A DNA stretch of 12,435 nucleotides from a candidate division FCPU426 bacterium (lineage in GTDB: Bacteria; Oederibacteriota; JAAXVQ01; JAUVAV01): positions 1 to 12,435 of the forward strand of contig JAUXBQ010000057.1 of assembly GCA_030619365.1 (NCBI GenBank). The letters run 5' to 3'. Every line of letters begins with the position of its first letter. Within the stretch, counting starts at the first letter, position 1. The position numbers were made by a program, and so were the translations under genes. Shown one piece after another: positions 1-7,683 of this stretch. The notes under the pieces are model-generated. The model saw nothing but the letters and a program-made list of their open reading frames with translations, did no database searches and was not told the origin of the DNA.

Positions 1-578
1 ACGTTTCGCTCTATTCCCTGGAGATAGAGCCCCACACCCTGCTGGAGGAGGGGATTCAGCGGAAATTGGTCCCTGAACCGGATGATGACCTCACTGCGGA
101 CATGTATGAATGGGCCAGGCGCTATTTTAAAAGCCACGGGTTCCTTCAGTATGAATTATTCAGTTTTTCCCGGCCCGGACGCGAGTGTAGGCACAATCTC
201 ATTTACTGGGAAAACGAAGAGTATTTGGGATTCGGCGCTGCCGCGCATTCTTATGCAGCGGGCATTCGCTCCTGGAACCACGCCGGGACTGTTGAATATA
301 TGCGAGACGTGAACCAGGGAGGCGCAGGCCGGGCCGGGTGGGAGAAACTGGAAGGCCGCCACCGGATCGCCGAAGCGCTGATCATGGGACTGCGCCTGAT
401 TCGCGGCATAAACAAAACGGATATACAAACGAAATTCGGCCCAAACTGGTATTTGCTGTTCAGCCGGAAGTTGTCAGACCTGGAAGCGCAGGGACTGATT
501 ATCCTGGAAACAAACAGCATTCGTTTAAATCCCCGGAATTTGTTTTTGTCCAACCAGGTCTTTCGAGAAATCATTTAA
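1..578 (+). CDS. hemW: HemW-type radical SAM protein (coproporphyrinogen III oxidase-like), C-terminal part
   Basis: This is the last 191 codons of a HemW-family protein; the reading frame is open from base 3 and the 5' end lies outside the window. HemW is a radical-SAM relative of HemN that binds heme and is thought to act as a heme chaperone rather than as the oxidase. The visible part begins in a family-typical stretch (LYSLEIEP). It continues through HNLIYW and EYLGFGAAAHS, the conserved HemN/HemW segment ahead of the C-terminal helical domain, and ends with a winged-helix-like HemN_C region (EALIMGLRLIRGI, then LSDLEAQGLI). The CxxxCxxC iron-sulfur motif would be in the missing N-terminal part. 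The gene precedes hrcA in many bacteria, which supports the call, but here three other genes intervene. Base composition is more A+T-rich than in the chaperone genes. No convincing terminator follows it. Confidence 0.9.
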   Translation, partial: VSLYSLEIEPHTLLEEGIQRKLVPEPDDDLTADMYEWARRYFKSHGFLQYELFSFSRPGRECRHNLIYWENEEYLGFGAAAHSYAAGIRSWNHAGTVEYMRDVNQGGAGRAGWEKLEGRHRIAEALIMGLRLIRGINKTDIQTKFGPNWYLLFSRKLSDLEAQGLIILETNSIRLNPRNLFLSNQVFREII

Positions 579-724
579 TTTAATTTGCGGGTTTTTTTAT
601 GCATCTCCCATTGACGCCGTTCCAGGCGCGGGAGCGGCTTGTCCGGTTCTGGTCCGCCTCTGAAAAGTGAACCCCGGAATTGCAGAATCCTCCTATATTA
701 CAAGCCGAATTTGTGAATTTCAGC

Positions 725-753
725 TTGACGCTTCCTTGTCAGTATGGTAGTTT
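725..753 (+). promoter_or_regulatory. Likely sigma-70-type promoter for the HU gene
   Basis: A -35 hexamer TTGACG (725-730) is followed by a 17-nt spacer and a -10 hexamer TAGTTT (748-753), which is preceded by TGG and so forms an extended -10. Transcription would start near 760, about 30 nt before the HU start codon. The -10 hexamer matches consensus at only 3 of 6 positions, so the call leans on the good -35, the spacing and the TG dinucleotide. It is the only promoter-like signal I see in the gap between hemW and the HU gene, and it may also serve the genes downstream. Confidence 0.5.
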
Positions 754-792
754 ACTCAAAAAAACACATCTTTTTATTACAGGAGGCCTTGA

Positions 793-1065
793 ATGACTAA
801 AGTTGAACTGATCGACAAGGTTGCGGAAGGATTGGGTCTGCCGAAACGTGAAATCGAAAAAATGCTGGAAAAACTGATCTCGACCATCCAAAACGCGTTG
901 AAAGCAGGGAATAAAGTGTCGGTTGCCGGGCTGGGGACGTTTGTTGTGAAAGAAAAGAAAGCCCGCATTGCCCGCAATCCCAAGACCGGGGAGTCCGTGC
1001 AGGTTCCGGCCAAAAAAGCGCCCAAGTTTCGTCCGGGCAAGGAATTGAAGGAAATTATTCAATAA
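793..1065 (+). CDS. hup: HU-family DNA-binding protein
   Basis: This 90-residue protein has the full length of an HU/IHF-family histone-like protein. Such proteins bind DNA as dimers, bend and compact it, and shape the nucleoid. The N-terminal helices (about residues 1-45, beginning MTKVELIDKVAE) form the dimer body. GLGTFVV then leads into the beta arm, with the DNA-intercalating region ARNPKTGE and the conserved closing segment KKAPKFRPGKELK. The start is set by a strong AGGAGG at 781-786, 6 nt before the ATG. HU and IHF subunits are hard to separate from sequence; the context and the lysine-rich arm favour HU. The following gene encodes a protein whose N-terminus is also strongly basic, an interesting juxtaposition. 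The gap to that gene is 97 nt and holds neither a convincing terminator nor a convincing promoter. Confidence 0.95.
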   Translation: MTKVELIDKVAEGLGLPKREIEKMLEKLISTIQNALKAGNKVSVAGLGTFVVKEKKARIARNPKTGESVQVPAKKAPKFRPGKELKEIIQ

Positions 1066-1162
1066 TTAAATTATTAAATCATCGAGTCTTCCATCCAATA
1101 AGCTTACTAACCAAGGGGGGTAAGTTTGTTCGGTTGTAGAATGCGGTGTAGGAGGCTACGCC

Positions 1163-2230
1163 ATGGAAAAGAAGAAGCAGGCTAAAAAAGCGGCGAAAAA
1201 GACGGCCGTTCAAAAAACCAGCACCAAAAGCGCCTCGGTGAAAAAAACAGCGGCCAAGAAGGTTGCTACCCCTAAACCAAAAAAAACCGCGGTTCCCAAG
1301 GCGCGCTCTGTAAAAACTAGGTCATTGAAAACGAAAATCACAAAAAAACCGATGCCGTCCGTTTCTCCCGCAACGCGGGTGACGCAAGACCTGGTCCAAC
1401 CGTCGGTACGTTCGGCCGTTCCGGCCCGGCCGGAGACATCACAGTCGGTTTATTGGCAGGACCGCTACGAGGATAATCGCATCGTCCTGATGATTCGCGA
1501 TCCCTATTGGTGTTTTGTGTATTGGGATTTATCCCCGGACAAGCAGACCGAAGCCATTCAGGAAACCCAAAACAGCGGCGCCAACCTCACCCTGCGGGTC
1601 TACGACGTGACGGACCTGGTGTTCGACGGGACCAACGCGCACCGGACCCTGGACAGCGAGGTCTCAGCGGAAGCAACCAATTGGTATATCAACGTGTGGG
1701 CCGCGGACCGCTCCTATTGCGTGGACTTAGGACTGCGCTATCCGGACGGAAGGTTCTCCACCCTGGCCCGTTCCAACGTGGTCACCACGCCCCGGGATTC
1801 GGTTTCGCCCCTGGTGGACGAGGAGTGGATGGTGGTGGACGAGACGTTTGACCGGTTGTACCGAACCGCGGGCGCCGCGGAATTAGGCCAGTCCTCTGAA
1901 GCGATTACCAAGTATATGCTCAAGCGGGTGCGCGCGGAGGCGGGTTCCGGCGGGCTGGCCAGCATGGGCTCCGAGGGCGGGCGTCCCCGGCCCCGGAAGG
2001 CCAAGGAGTTTTGGTTGGTGGTGAACGCGGAAGTGATCGTGTACGGGGCCACGGAGCCGGATGCCATTGTGACCATTCAGGGACAGCCGCTGAAATTGAA
2101 TCACGACGGAAGCTTTTCAGTACGTTACGCCCTGCCTGACGGAAAGCAAACGATCGCAGTGAAATCCGCGAACGCCGAAGGGACGCAGGAAAGACAAGTC
2201 ACGCCCATAATTGAAAAACGCACCGAATAA
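1163..2230 (+). CDS. DUF4912 protein with histone-H1-like N-terminal tail and C-terminal Ig-like domain
   Basis: The 355-residue protein has three parts. Residues 1-65 are low-complexity Lys/Ala/Thr/Ser/Pro with repeated KKTAAKK-type units, like bacterial histone-H1-like tails. Residues about 97-210 match the DUF4912 domain, with its characteristic aromatic core (RDPYWCFVYWDLS at 112-124) and a later WYINVWAADRSYCVDLG segment. After a Gly/Ser/Arg linker, residues about 282-348 look like a small beta-sandwich repeat of the bacterial Ig / glucodextranase-B type (VYGATEPDA at 293-301, DGSFSV at 315-320). There is no signal peptide, so the protein is probably cytoplasmic. DUF4912 has no firmly assigned activity, but genes for it often neighbour GH57 glucan-branching enzymes, as here, only 15 nt upstream of one. 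I infer a carbohydrate-related, perhaps glycogen-linked role. The basic tail could bind nucleic acid or another polyanion. GGAGG at 1151-1155 sets the start. Confidence 0.85.
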   Translation: MEKKKQAKKAAKKTAVQKTSTKSASVKKTAAKKVATPKPKKTAVPKARSVKTRSLKTKITKKPMPSVSPATRVTQDLVQPSVRSAVPARPETSQSVYWQDRYEDNRIVLMIRDPYWCFVYWDLSPDKQTEAIQETQNSGANLTLRVYDVTDLVFDGTNAHRTLDSEVSAEATNWYINVWAADRSYCVDLGLRYPDGRFSTLARSNVVTTPRDSVSPLVDEEWMVVDETFDRLYRTAGAAELGQSSEAITKYMLKRVRAEAGSGGLASMGSEGGRPRPRKAKEFWLVVNAEVIVYGATEPDAIVTIQGQPLKLNHDGSFSVRYALPDGKQTIAVKSANAEGTQERQVTPIIEKRTE

Positions 2231-2245
2231 TTCACGGGAGAAAGT

Positions 2246-3835
2246 ATGGCGGACCACGGCTATTTAATGCTGGTGTTGCACGCCCATTTGCCCTATGTGC
2301 GGCATCCGGAACATGAGGAGTTTTTAGAGGAGGATTGGTTTTACGAGGCCATCACCGAAACCTATATCCCCCTGATCGATGTCTGCGAGCGGCTGGCGGA
2401 GGAAGGCGTCCAGTTCAGGCTAACGTTATCACTGACCCCGCCGCTCTTGACCATGTTAGCCGATCCGCTGCTCCAGGAACGGTACCTCAAGCATATCTCC
2501 CGTCTGATCGAGCTGGCGGAAAAAGAGGTGGAACGCACCCGCTGGCAGACGGAATTCAACGGCACGGCGCAGATGTATCTGCACCGGTTCCGGCACGCCC
2601 GCTGGCTGTTCGCGGATCGATACCACCGCAACCTGATCACTGCGTTCCGGAAATTCCAGGACCTGGGCCACCTGGAACTCATAACGTGTGGAGCCACCCA
2701 CGGCTACCTGCCGCTCATGCAAAACAAAAACGCCCAGCGGGCGCAAATCGCGGTGGCGGTCCAAACCCACGAGCGGTTCCTGGGCGCTCAGCCCCGCGGC
2801 ATCTGGCTGCCGGAGTGCGGGTTCGAGCCGGGCGTGGACGAACTCCTGCGGGAGTACGGCTTACGCTATTTTTTTACGGATTCCCACGCCATCTTTCACG
2901 GCTCGCCGCGGCCCAAGTACGGGAGCTACGCCCCCACCTACACGCGGTGCGGGGTGGCGGGGTTCGGGCGCGATGTGGAGTCGTCCAAGCAGGTCTGGAG
3001 CGCGAAAGAAGGGTACCCCGGCGACGTACAGTACCGCGAGTTTTACCGGGATATCGGCTATGATCTGGAATACGAATACATCCGGCCCTATATTCACGGG
3101 GACGGCTTCCGGATTCCCACGGGCATTAAATACTACCGGATTACCGGACCCTCGGCGCACAAGGAGCCGTATCAGGCCGGGGCCGCCCGGGACCGGGCCG
3201 CGGAGCACGCCGGTAATTTCATGTTCAACCGGCAGAAACAAGCCGAGTATCTGCACGGCCTGATAGGGAAGAAGCCGGTGATCGTTTCGCCCTACGACGC
3301 GGAGCTTTACGGCCATTGGTGGTACGAGGGGCCGGAATTCCTCGAATTTTTATTCAAGAAGATTCATTACAACCAGGACAGCCTCCGCGTGGTGACCGCG
3401 CCCGAGTATTTGGCGGAGAATCCCAGCTTGCAGGTGTTGACCCCGGCTGCTTCCTCGTGGGGCTACAAGGGATATCATGAGCAGTGGCTGGACAGTTCCA
3501 ATGACTGGGTTTACCGGCATCTCCACAAAGCCGCCGACCGGATGGTGGAATTGGCCGACGCCCATCCTGAGGCCGGAGGTCTGCAGCGCCGGGCCCTGAA
3601 CCAGGCGGCCCGGGAGTTGCTGCTGGCACAGAGCTCGGACTGGGCCTTTATCATGAAGACCGGAACCATGGTGGAGTATGCCGTGCGCCGGACGCGCGAA
3701 CATCTGGAGCGCTTTACCCGCTTGTACCGGGACATTCAAAACGACCAGGTGCACCTGGAGTGGCTGGCCGATGTGGAATACAAAGACAGCATTTTCCCCG
3801 AGTTGGATTACCGGGTTTACGCTTCCCGGGGATAA
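2246..3835 (+). CDS. GH57 family 1,4-alpha-glucan branching enzyme (DUF1957 C-terminal domain)
   Basis: This 529-residue protein has the length and layout of GH57 glycogen branching enzymes. These cleave an alpha-1,4 glucan and re-attach the piece in alpha-1,6 linkage. The GH57 regions are visible in order: HAHLPY (12-17), GATHGYLPL (149-157), WLPECGF with the presumed nucleophile Glu190, and YDAELYGHWW with the presumed acid/base Asp351. Trp-rich SSWGYKGYHEQW follows at 403-414. The segment FGRDVESSKQVWSAKEGYPGD (from 240) is characteristic of the branching-enzyme subgroup. Residues about 420-525 correspond to the helical DUF1957 domain. There is no signal peptide, consistent with cytoplasmic glycogen metabolism. 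A GGGAG precedes the ATG by 5 nt, and the 15-nt gap to the DUF4912 gene implies an operon. A hydrolase or glucanotransferase in the same family is a less likely alternative. Confidence 0.9.
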   Translation: MADHGYLMLVLHAHLPYVRHPEHEEFLEEDWFYEAITETYIPLIDVCERLAEEGVQFRLTLSLTPPLLTMLADPLLQERYLKHISRLIELAEKEVERTRWQTEFNGTAQMYLHRFRHARWLFADRYHRNLITAFRKFQDLGHLELITCGATHGYLPLMQNKNAQRAQIAVAVQTHERFLGAQPRGIWLPECGFEPGVDELLREYGLRYFFTDSHAIFHGSPRPKYGSYAPTYTRCGVAGFGRDVESSKQVWSAKEGYPGDVQYREFYRDIGYDLEYEYIRPYIHGDGFRIPTGIKYYRITGPSAHKEPYQAGAARDRAAEHAGNFMFNRQKQAEYLHGLIGKKPVIVSPYDAELYGHWWYEGPEFLEFLFKKIHYNQDSLRVVTAPEYLAENPSLQVLTPAASSWGYKGYHEQWLDSSNDWVYRHLHKAADRMVELADAHPEAGGLQRRALNQAARELLLAQSSDWAFIMKTGTMVEYAVRRTREHLERFTRLYRDIQNDQVHLEWLADVEYKDSIFPELDYRVYASRG

Positions 3836-3880
3836 AAGATTAGCGGCCGGGGCCGTATTGAAGAGGAGCAGGGAAAGGCC

Positions 3881-4915
3881 ATGACGCAGTTATCCGAACG
3901 CGACCGCACAATTTTAGCCGCGTTGATCGAACGGCACATCGCCACCGCCGAGCCGGTCAGCTCCCAGGAGCTGTGTACGCACTACGGTTTCACGTGGAGC
4001 ACGGCCACGGTGCGCAACGTGGTGGTGCGTCTGGAAGCCGCGGGCTACGTGAGCCATCCCTATACTTCGGCCGGTAAAATCCCGACAGTCAGGGCCTTCC
4101 GCTATTTCGTAGAGAGCCTGCTGAGCCGGCCTGAGGGCCTGGCGGAAACCCGGCGGCAGGCTGGTTTTGAGATATTGCAGGAAGTGCGGGATACGGATAA
4201 AATAATCAAACTGACGGCCAAGGTCCTGGCCATGACTTCCCAGCTCCTGGCCATCTCCTGGGTACCCGAGGTCCAGGAGGCCCGGCTGGCCAAGATCCAG
4301 CTGGTCCGGCTGACCCGGCGGCGGTTGTTGCTGGTCATGGAAAACCTCACGGGCGAGAACTTTCGCCAGGTGTTCGACCTGGAGGACGGGTTCAGCGCCG
4401 ATTTGCTGCGCCAGACCACGCGCCTGGTCAATCAGCGCGGGCGCGGACGTACCGCCGGCGAGCTGGAACGGTTGGCCCAGGCGCCGTGGCCGGGGATCCA
4501 TCGCCGGCTCGCGGCCTTGCTGCGCAGGGCCCTGCACTGGGCCGGCTTGAATCTGAACCTGCTGGGCCAGGCCGAAGTGGTGGTAGAAGGCGCCGCGAAC
4601 CTGCTGCAGCAACCCGAGTTCAACGACCTGGCCGCCACCCGGCAACTGGTGTCCATCTTGGACAACCGGGAAGAATTGGTCCGGCCTTTTAAAGCGCCGG
4701 GCCTTGAACAACACGGCATTCGGGTCGTGATCGGCGAGGACTCGCAGTTGCAAAACATGCCGCCGCTGGCGCTGGTTACCGAAGCAGTGCCGCTGGCGCC
4801 GGCGCAGTGTGTGCGCATCGGCGTGATCGGGCCACGGCGCATGGCGTACCACCGGATTATTCCCCTGGTCGTGGGGGCCGCCAAGGCCATGGTCCAGGCA
4901 GCCGGGGTTAAGTAA
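3881..4915 (+). CDS. hrcA: Heat-inducible transcription repressor HrcA
   Basis: The 344 residues match the usual length of HrcA, the repressor of class I heat-shock genes. It binds the CIRCE inverted repeat and is kept active by GroEL. The N-terminal winged helix spans about residues 1-75, with a recognition segment STATVRNVVVRLEAAGYV and the family hallmark SHPYTSAGKIPT (58-69; the usual form is HTSAGRIPT). The middle and C-terminal parts follow the GAF-like and dimerization regions and end with IGVIGPRRMAYHRIIPLV, the expected closing motif. The gene heads hrcA-grpE-dnaK with a 36-nt gap to grpE, and lies 45 nt after the branching-enzyme gene without a visible terminator or promoter. The ribosome-binding site is mediocre (GAGGAG at 3863-3868, 12 nt from the ATG). 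No CIRCE element was found in any gap of the window. Confidence 0.95.
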   Translation: MTQLSERDRTILAALIERHIATAEPVSSQELCTHYGFTWSTATVRNVVVRLEAAGYVSHPYTSAGKIPTVRAFRYFVESLLSRPEGLAETRRQAGFEILQEVRDTDKIIKLTAKVLAMTSQLLAISWVPEVQEARLAKIQLVRLTRRRLLLVMENLTGENFRQVFDLEDGFSADLLRQTTRLVNQRGRGRTAGELERLAQAPWPGIHRRLAALLRRALHWAGLNLNLLGQAEVVVEGAANLLQQPEFNDLAATRQLVSILDNREELVRPFKAPGLEQHGIRVVIGEDSQLQNMPPLALVTEAVPLAPAQCVRIGVIGPRRMAYHRIIPLVVGAAKAMVQAAGVK

Positions 4916-4951
4916 GACGCCAAGGAATCCAGGAACGAGGAGTGATGACAC

Positions 4952-5614
4952 ATGTGGTATGACAACCCCGAAGATGAAACAGTCAGCAACAAACCGGCCG
5001 CAGCCGGCGAAAACGAAGCCTTAGACCACGGCGGGTCCGCGTCCCAGCACCGGTCCGCGGGCAGTGTCTTTCCAGGCAGCGAAGACCCCACCAAGGCGTT
5101 TGCCGACGACAGCGATGAGGTTCCCGGCGGGGCGCCGACATCCAGCGAGGTGTCCGCTTTCAAGAGCGCGATCAAGGAGCTTGAGGAGAAGGCCAATCTG
5201 AATTATGACCGCTACCTGCGGGCCCTGGCCGAGCTGGAGAACTATAAAAAGCGGATGTCCCGGGATCGCACTGAATTGATGCGCTACGCGGGCGAGGACC
5301 TGCTGCTGGAAATACTGCCGGTGGTGGACAACCTGGAGAGAACCCTGGTGCATTCCCGGGGGGCCTCGGACGTGAAGAAGGTCCTGGAAGGCATCGAACT
5401 CATTCATCGCCAGTTTCTGAAATCCCTGGAAAAGTCCGGCATCACCCGGATCGAGGAGGCGCCCTGCGTTTTTGATCCCGCGATTCACCAGGCGCTCCAG
5501 CGGGTGGAGGATAAAAGCGTTCCGGACGATACCGTGGTGGAAGTTTTGCAAAAAGGGTATGCCTTAAACGGCAAAGTAGTGCGGCCGGCCATGGTGAAAG
5601 TGGCCAAACACTGA
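4952..5614 (+). CDS. grpE: Nucleotide exchange factor GrpE
   Basis: GrpE releases ADP from DnaK and so drives its substrate cycle; it works as a dimer in the cytoplasm and can act as a thermosensor. The 220-residue product has a long acidic, low-complexity N-terminus (about 1-65). The coiled-coil helix follows (about 68-105, containing NYDRYLRALAELENYKKR), then a four-helix-bundle region with LLLEILPVVDNLERTL, and then the C-terminal beta domain. That domain ends in the family signature GYALNGKVVRPAMVKVAK (202-219). The start ATG at 4952 has GAGGAG at 4937-4942 with a 9-nt spacer; the nearby ATG at 4945 is out of frame. The gene lies between hrcA and dnaK (36- and 51-nt gaps), so co-transcription is likely. 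Confidence 0.97.
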   Translation: MWYDNPEDETVSNKPAAAGENEALDHGGSASQHRSAGSVFPGSEDPTKAFADDSDEVPGGAPTSSEVSAFKSAIKELEEKANLNYDRYLRALAELENYKKRMSRDRTELMRYAGEDLLLEILPVVDNLERTLVHSRGASDVKKVLEGIELIHRQFLKSLEKSGITRIEEAPCVFDPAIHQALQRVEDKSVPDDTVVEVLQKGYALNGKVVRPAMVKVAKH

Positions 5615-5665
5615 ACCCCGGCCGGGTAGCCGTAATTCATTTTAGGGAAGGAAAGGGCTGAAAAC

Positions 5666-7591
5666 ATGGGTAAAGTAATCGGAATCGATTTAGGCACAAC
5701 CAACTCCTGCATGGCCGTCATGCAAAGCGGCGAGGCGGTAGTCATTCCCAACGCCGAAGGCACGCGCACCACGCCTTCCATCGTCGCGTTCACGAAGAGC
5801 GGAGAGCGTCTAGCGGGGCAGGCCGCCAAGCGGCAGGCCGTGACCAATCCCGAGAACACCATCTTTTCCATCAAGCGGTTCATGGGCCGGCGGTTCGTCG
5901 AAGCCACGGAAGAGGAAAAGATGGTCCCGTATAAAACCAGCGCCGCCTCCAACGGCGACGTGCAGGTCGAGACGCTCGGCAAGCACTACGCGCCGCCCGA
6001 GATCTCGGCCGTGATACTGCAGAAACTCAAAACCGACGCTGAGGCCTTCCTGGGGGACAAAGTCACCGACGCCGTGATTACCGTCCCGGCTTATTTCAAC
6101 GACAGTCAGCGCCAGGCCACCAAGGACGCGGGCAAGATCGCCGGCCTGAACGTGCTGCGGATCATCAACGAGCCCACGGCCGCCTCCCTGGCCTACGGGA
6201 TGGAAAAGAAGAAGAACCAGAAAATCGCGGTCTACGATTTCGGGGGCGGGACGTACGATATTTCCATCATGGAACTTGGCGACGGTGTGTTCGAAGTCAA
6301 ATCCACCAACGGTGACACCCACCTGGGTGGCGATGATTTAGACCAGGTTATCATTGACTGGCTGGCCGACGAATTCAAGCAAGGGCACGGGATTGATTTA
6401 CGGCAGGATAAAATGGCGCTCCAGCGCCTGAAGGAGGCCGCCGAAAAAGCCAAGTGCGAACTCTCCTCCGTGCTCCAGACCGAAATCAATCTGCCCTTTA
6501 TCACGGCGGACAACACCGGACCCAAGCACCTGACCACCTCCTTAAGCCGGGCCCGCCTGGAACAACTGTCCGGCCATCTGGTGGAGCGCACGATTGGCCC
6601 CATGAAACAAGCCCTGGCCGACGCCGGCTACACTGCCCAGGACATCAACGAGGTGATCCTGGTGGGCGGACAAACCCGCATGCCCCTGGTCCAGCAGAAA
6701 GTCAAGGAATTCTTCGGCCGGGAGCCGCACAAGGGCGTGAACCCGGACGAGGTGGTGGCCGTGGGCGCGGCCATTCAAGCCGGCGTGCTCAAGGGCGACG
6801 TCAAGGACGTCCTGCTCCTGGATGTCACTCCGCTGTCCCTGGGCATCGAAACGCTGGGCGGGGTCTGCACCAAGCTCATCGAACGCAACACGACCATTCC
6901 CACCAAGAAGAGCCAGGTTTTTTCCACCGCATCGGACAACCAGTCCACGGTGTCCATCCGCGTGTTGCAAGGCGAGCGGGAGATGGCGGACGATAACCGC
7001 ACCCTGGGCCGCTTTGACCTCACCGGTATTCCGCCCGCGCCGCGGGGCGTGCCCCAGGTTGAGGTAACATTTGATATTGACGCCAACGGCATCGCGCACG
7101 TCTCGGCCAAGGACCTGGGCACCGGCCGGGAGCAGAAAATCACGATCACCGCCAGTTCGGGTCTGGATGAAAAGGAAATCGACCGCATGGTCAAGGAATC
7201 CGAGGCGCACGCCGAAGAGGATCAGGCGCGCCGGAAAAATGTGGAAATACGGAACCGGGGCGATTCCCTGGTTTACAATACCGAAAAAATTCTGGGCGAA
7301 CACGGCGACAAGGTGGATGAAGCCACGCGGGACCTGGTGAAAAAATCCGTCGAGGATTTAAAAAAAGCGCTGTCGGGCGGGGATACGAAGACCATTACCG
7401 CCGCCTGTGACAAGGTGGAGAAAACGGCGCAAAAACTGGGCGAGGCGGTGTATGCTAAAGCCACGGCCGGCAGCGGGGACCAGGCCGGCCAGGCCGAGAC
7501 CGACGCCGGAGCCCAGGACACCGGGGAAACCAAGGAAGACGTGGTGGACGCCGAATATAAAACCGAAGGGGAACCGGACGAGAAAAAATAG
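5666..7591 (+). CDS. dnaK: Molecular chaperone DnaK (Hsp70)
   Basis: This is a complete 641-residue Hsp70, an ATP-driven chaperone that binds exposed hydrophobic segments of client proteins with DnaJ and GrpE. The nucleotide-binding domain shows the phosphate-1 motif IGIDLGTTNS (5-14), the phosphate-2 motif YDFGGGTYDIS (190-200; more often DLGGGTFD) and ILVGGQTRMP (331-340). The interdomain linker is DVLLLDVTP (381-389). The substrate-binding domain covers about 390-500 and the helical lid about 501-600. The tail ends with EDVVDAEY, a variant of the usual EEVVDA-type end. Residues about 76-100 contain the segment present in diderm-type DnaK and absent from most Firmicutes proteins. The purine-rich AAGGAAAGGG ahead of ATG 5666 is the ribosome-binding site. 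A strong hairpin follows the gene and separates it from dnaJ. Confidence 0.98.
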   Translation: MGKVIGIDLGTTNSCMAVMQSGEAVVIPNAEGTRTTPSIVAFTKSGERLAGQAAKRQAVTNPENTIFSIKRFMGRRFVEATEEEKMVPYKTSAASNGDVQVETLGKHYAPPEISAVILQKLKTDAEAFLGDKVTDAVITVPAYFNDSQRQATKDAGKIAGLNVLRIINEPTAASLAYGMEKKKNQKIAVYDFGGGTYDISIMELGDGVFEVKSTNGDTHLGGDDLDQVIIDWLADEFKQGHGIDLRQDKMALQRLKEAAEKAKCELSSVLQTEINLPFITADNTGPKHLTTSLSRARLEQLSGHLVERTIGPMKQALADAGYTAQDINEVILVGGQTRMPLVQQKVKEFFGREPHKGVNPDEVVAVGAAIQAGVLKGDVKDVLLLDVTPLSLGIETLGGVCTKLIERNTTIPTKKSQVFSTASDNQSTVSIRVLQGEREMADDNRTLGRFDLTGIPPAPRGVPQVEVTFDIDANGIAHVSAKDLGTGREQKITITASSGLDEKEIDRMVKESEAHAEEDQARRKNVEIRNRGDSLVYNTEKILGEHGDKVDEATRDLVKKSVEDLKKALSGGDTKTITAACDKVEKTAQKLGEAVYAKATAGSGDQAGQAETDAGAQDTGETKEDVVDAEYKTEGEPDEKK

Positions 7592-7620
7592 CCTTAGGCG
7601 TTCGGTTCCGGTTCGGTCGA

Positions 7621-7648
7621 TTTCGGACCGCAGTGGGTTTCGGACCGC
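7621..7648 (+). repeat. Two 11-bp direct repeats in the dnaK-dnaJ gap
   Basis: The sequence TTTCGGACCGC occurs at 7621-7631 and again at 7638-7648, 17 nt apart start to start. The second copy supplies the first part of the 5' arm of the terminator-like hairpin. The first copy has the same GGACCGC and could in principle pair with the same 3' arm (GCGGTCC, 7671-7677), so two alternative pairings exist. Whether this has a regulatory meaning is unknown. Confidence 0.6.
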
Positions 7649-7683
7649 GGTATGACGCTCTGCCGTCACCGCGGTCCTTTTAT
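7642..7683 (+). terminator. Rho-independent terminator-like hairpin between dnaK and dnaJ
   Basis: GGACCGCGGT (7642-7651) pairs perfectly with ACCGCGGTCC (7668-7677), and GACG/CGTC extends the stem inwards past a 2-nt bulge, leaving a CTCTGC loop. TTTTAT follows directly. The 10-bp G+C-rich stem is strong, but the T run is short (four T, then AT). Because dnaJ starts only 17 nt later with no good promoter in between, the element most likely acts as a partial terminator or a 3'-end stabiliser that lowers dnaJ expression relative to dnaK. Complete termination would leave dnaJ without an obvious promoter. Confidence 0.75.

Noticed and set aside
605..634. A weak hairpin after hemW (CTCCC/GGGAG with an inner CGCC/GGCG), considered as a terminator
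   Set aside because: It has a large internal loop and no T run after it; the T-rich run at about 591-598 comes before it.
1137..1142. TAGAAT upstream of the DUF4912 gene, considered as a -10 box
   Set aside because: The -35 position at 16-18 nt spacing is a G run, and the start point would fall in the ribosome-binding site.
3914..4951. A 345-codon open frame on the minus strand opposite hrcA
   Set aside because: It is a shadow of the G+C-rich hrcA coding strand; its translation is Gln/Gly/His/Pro-rich with no recognisable domain.
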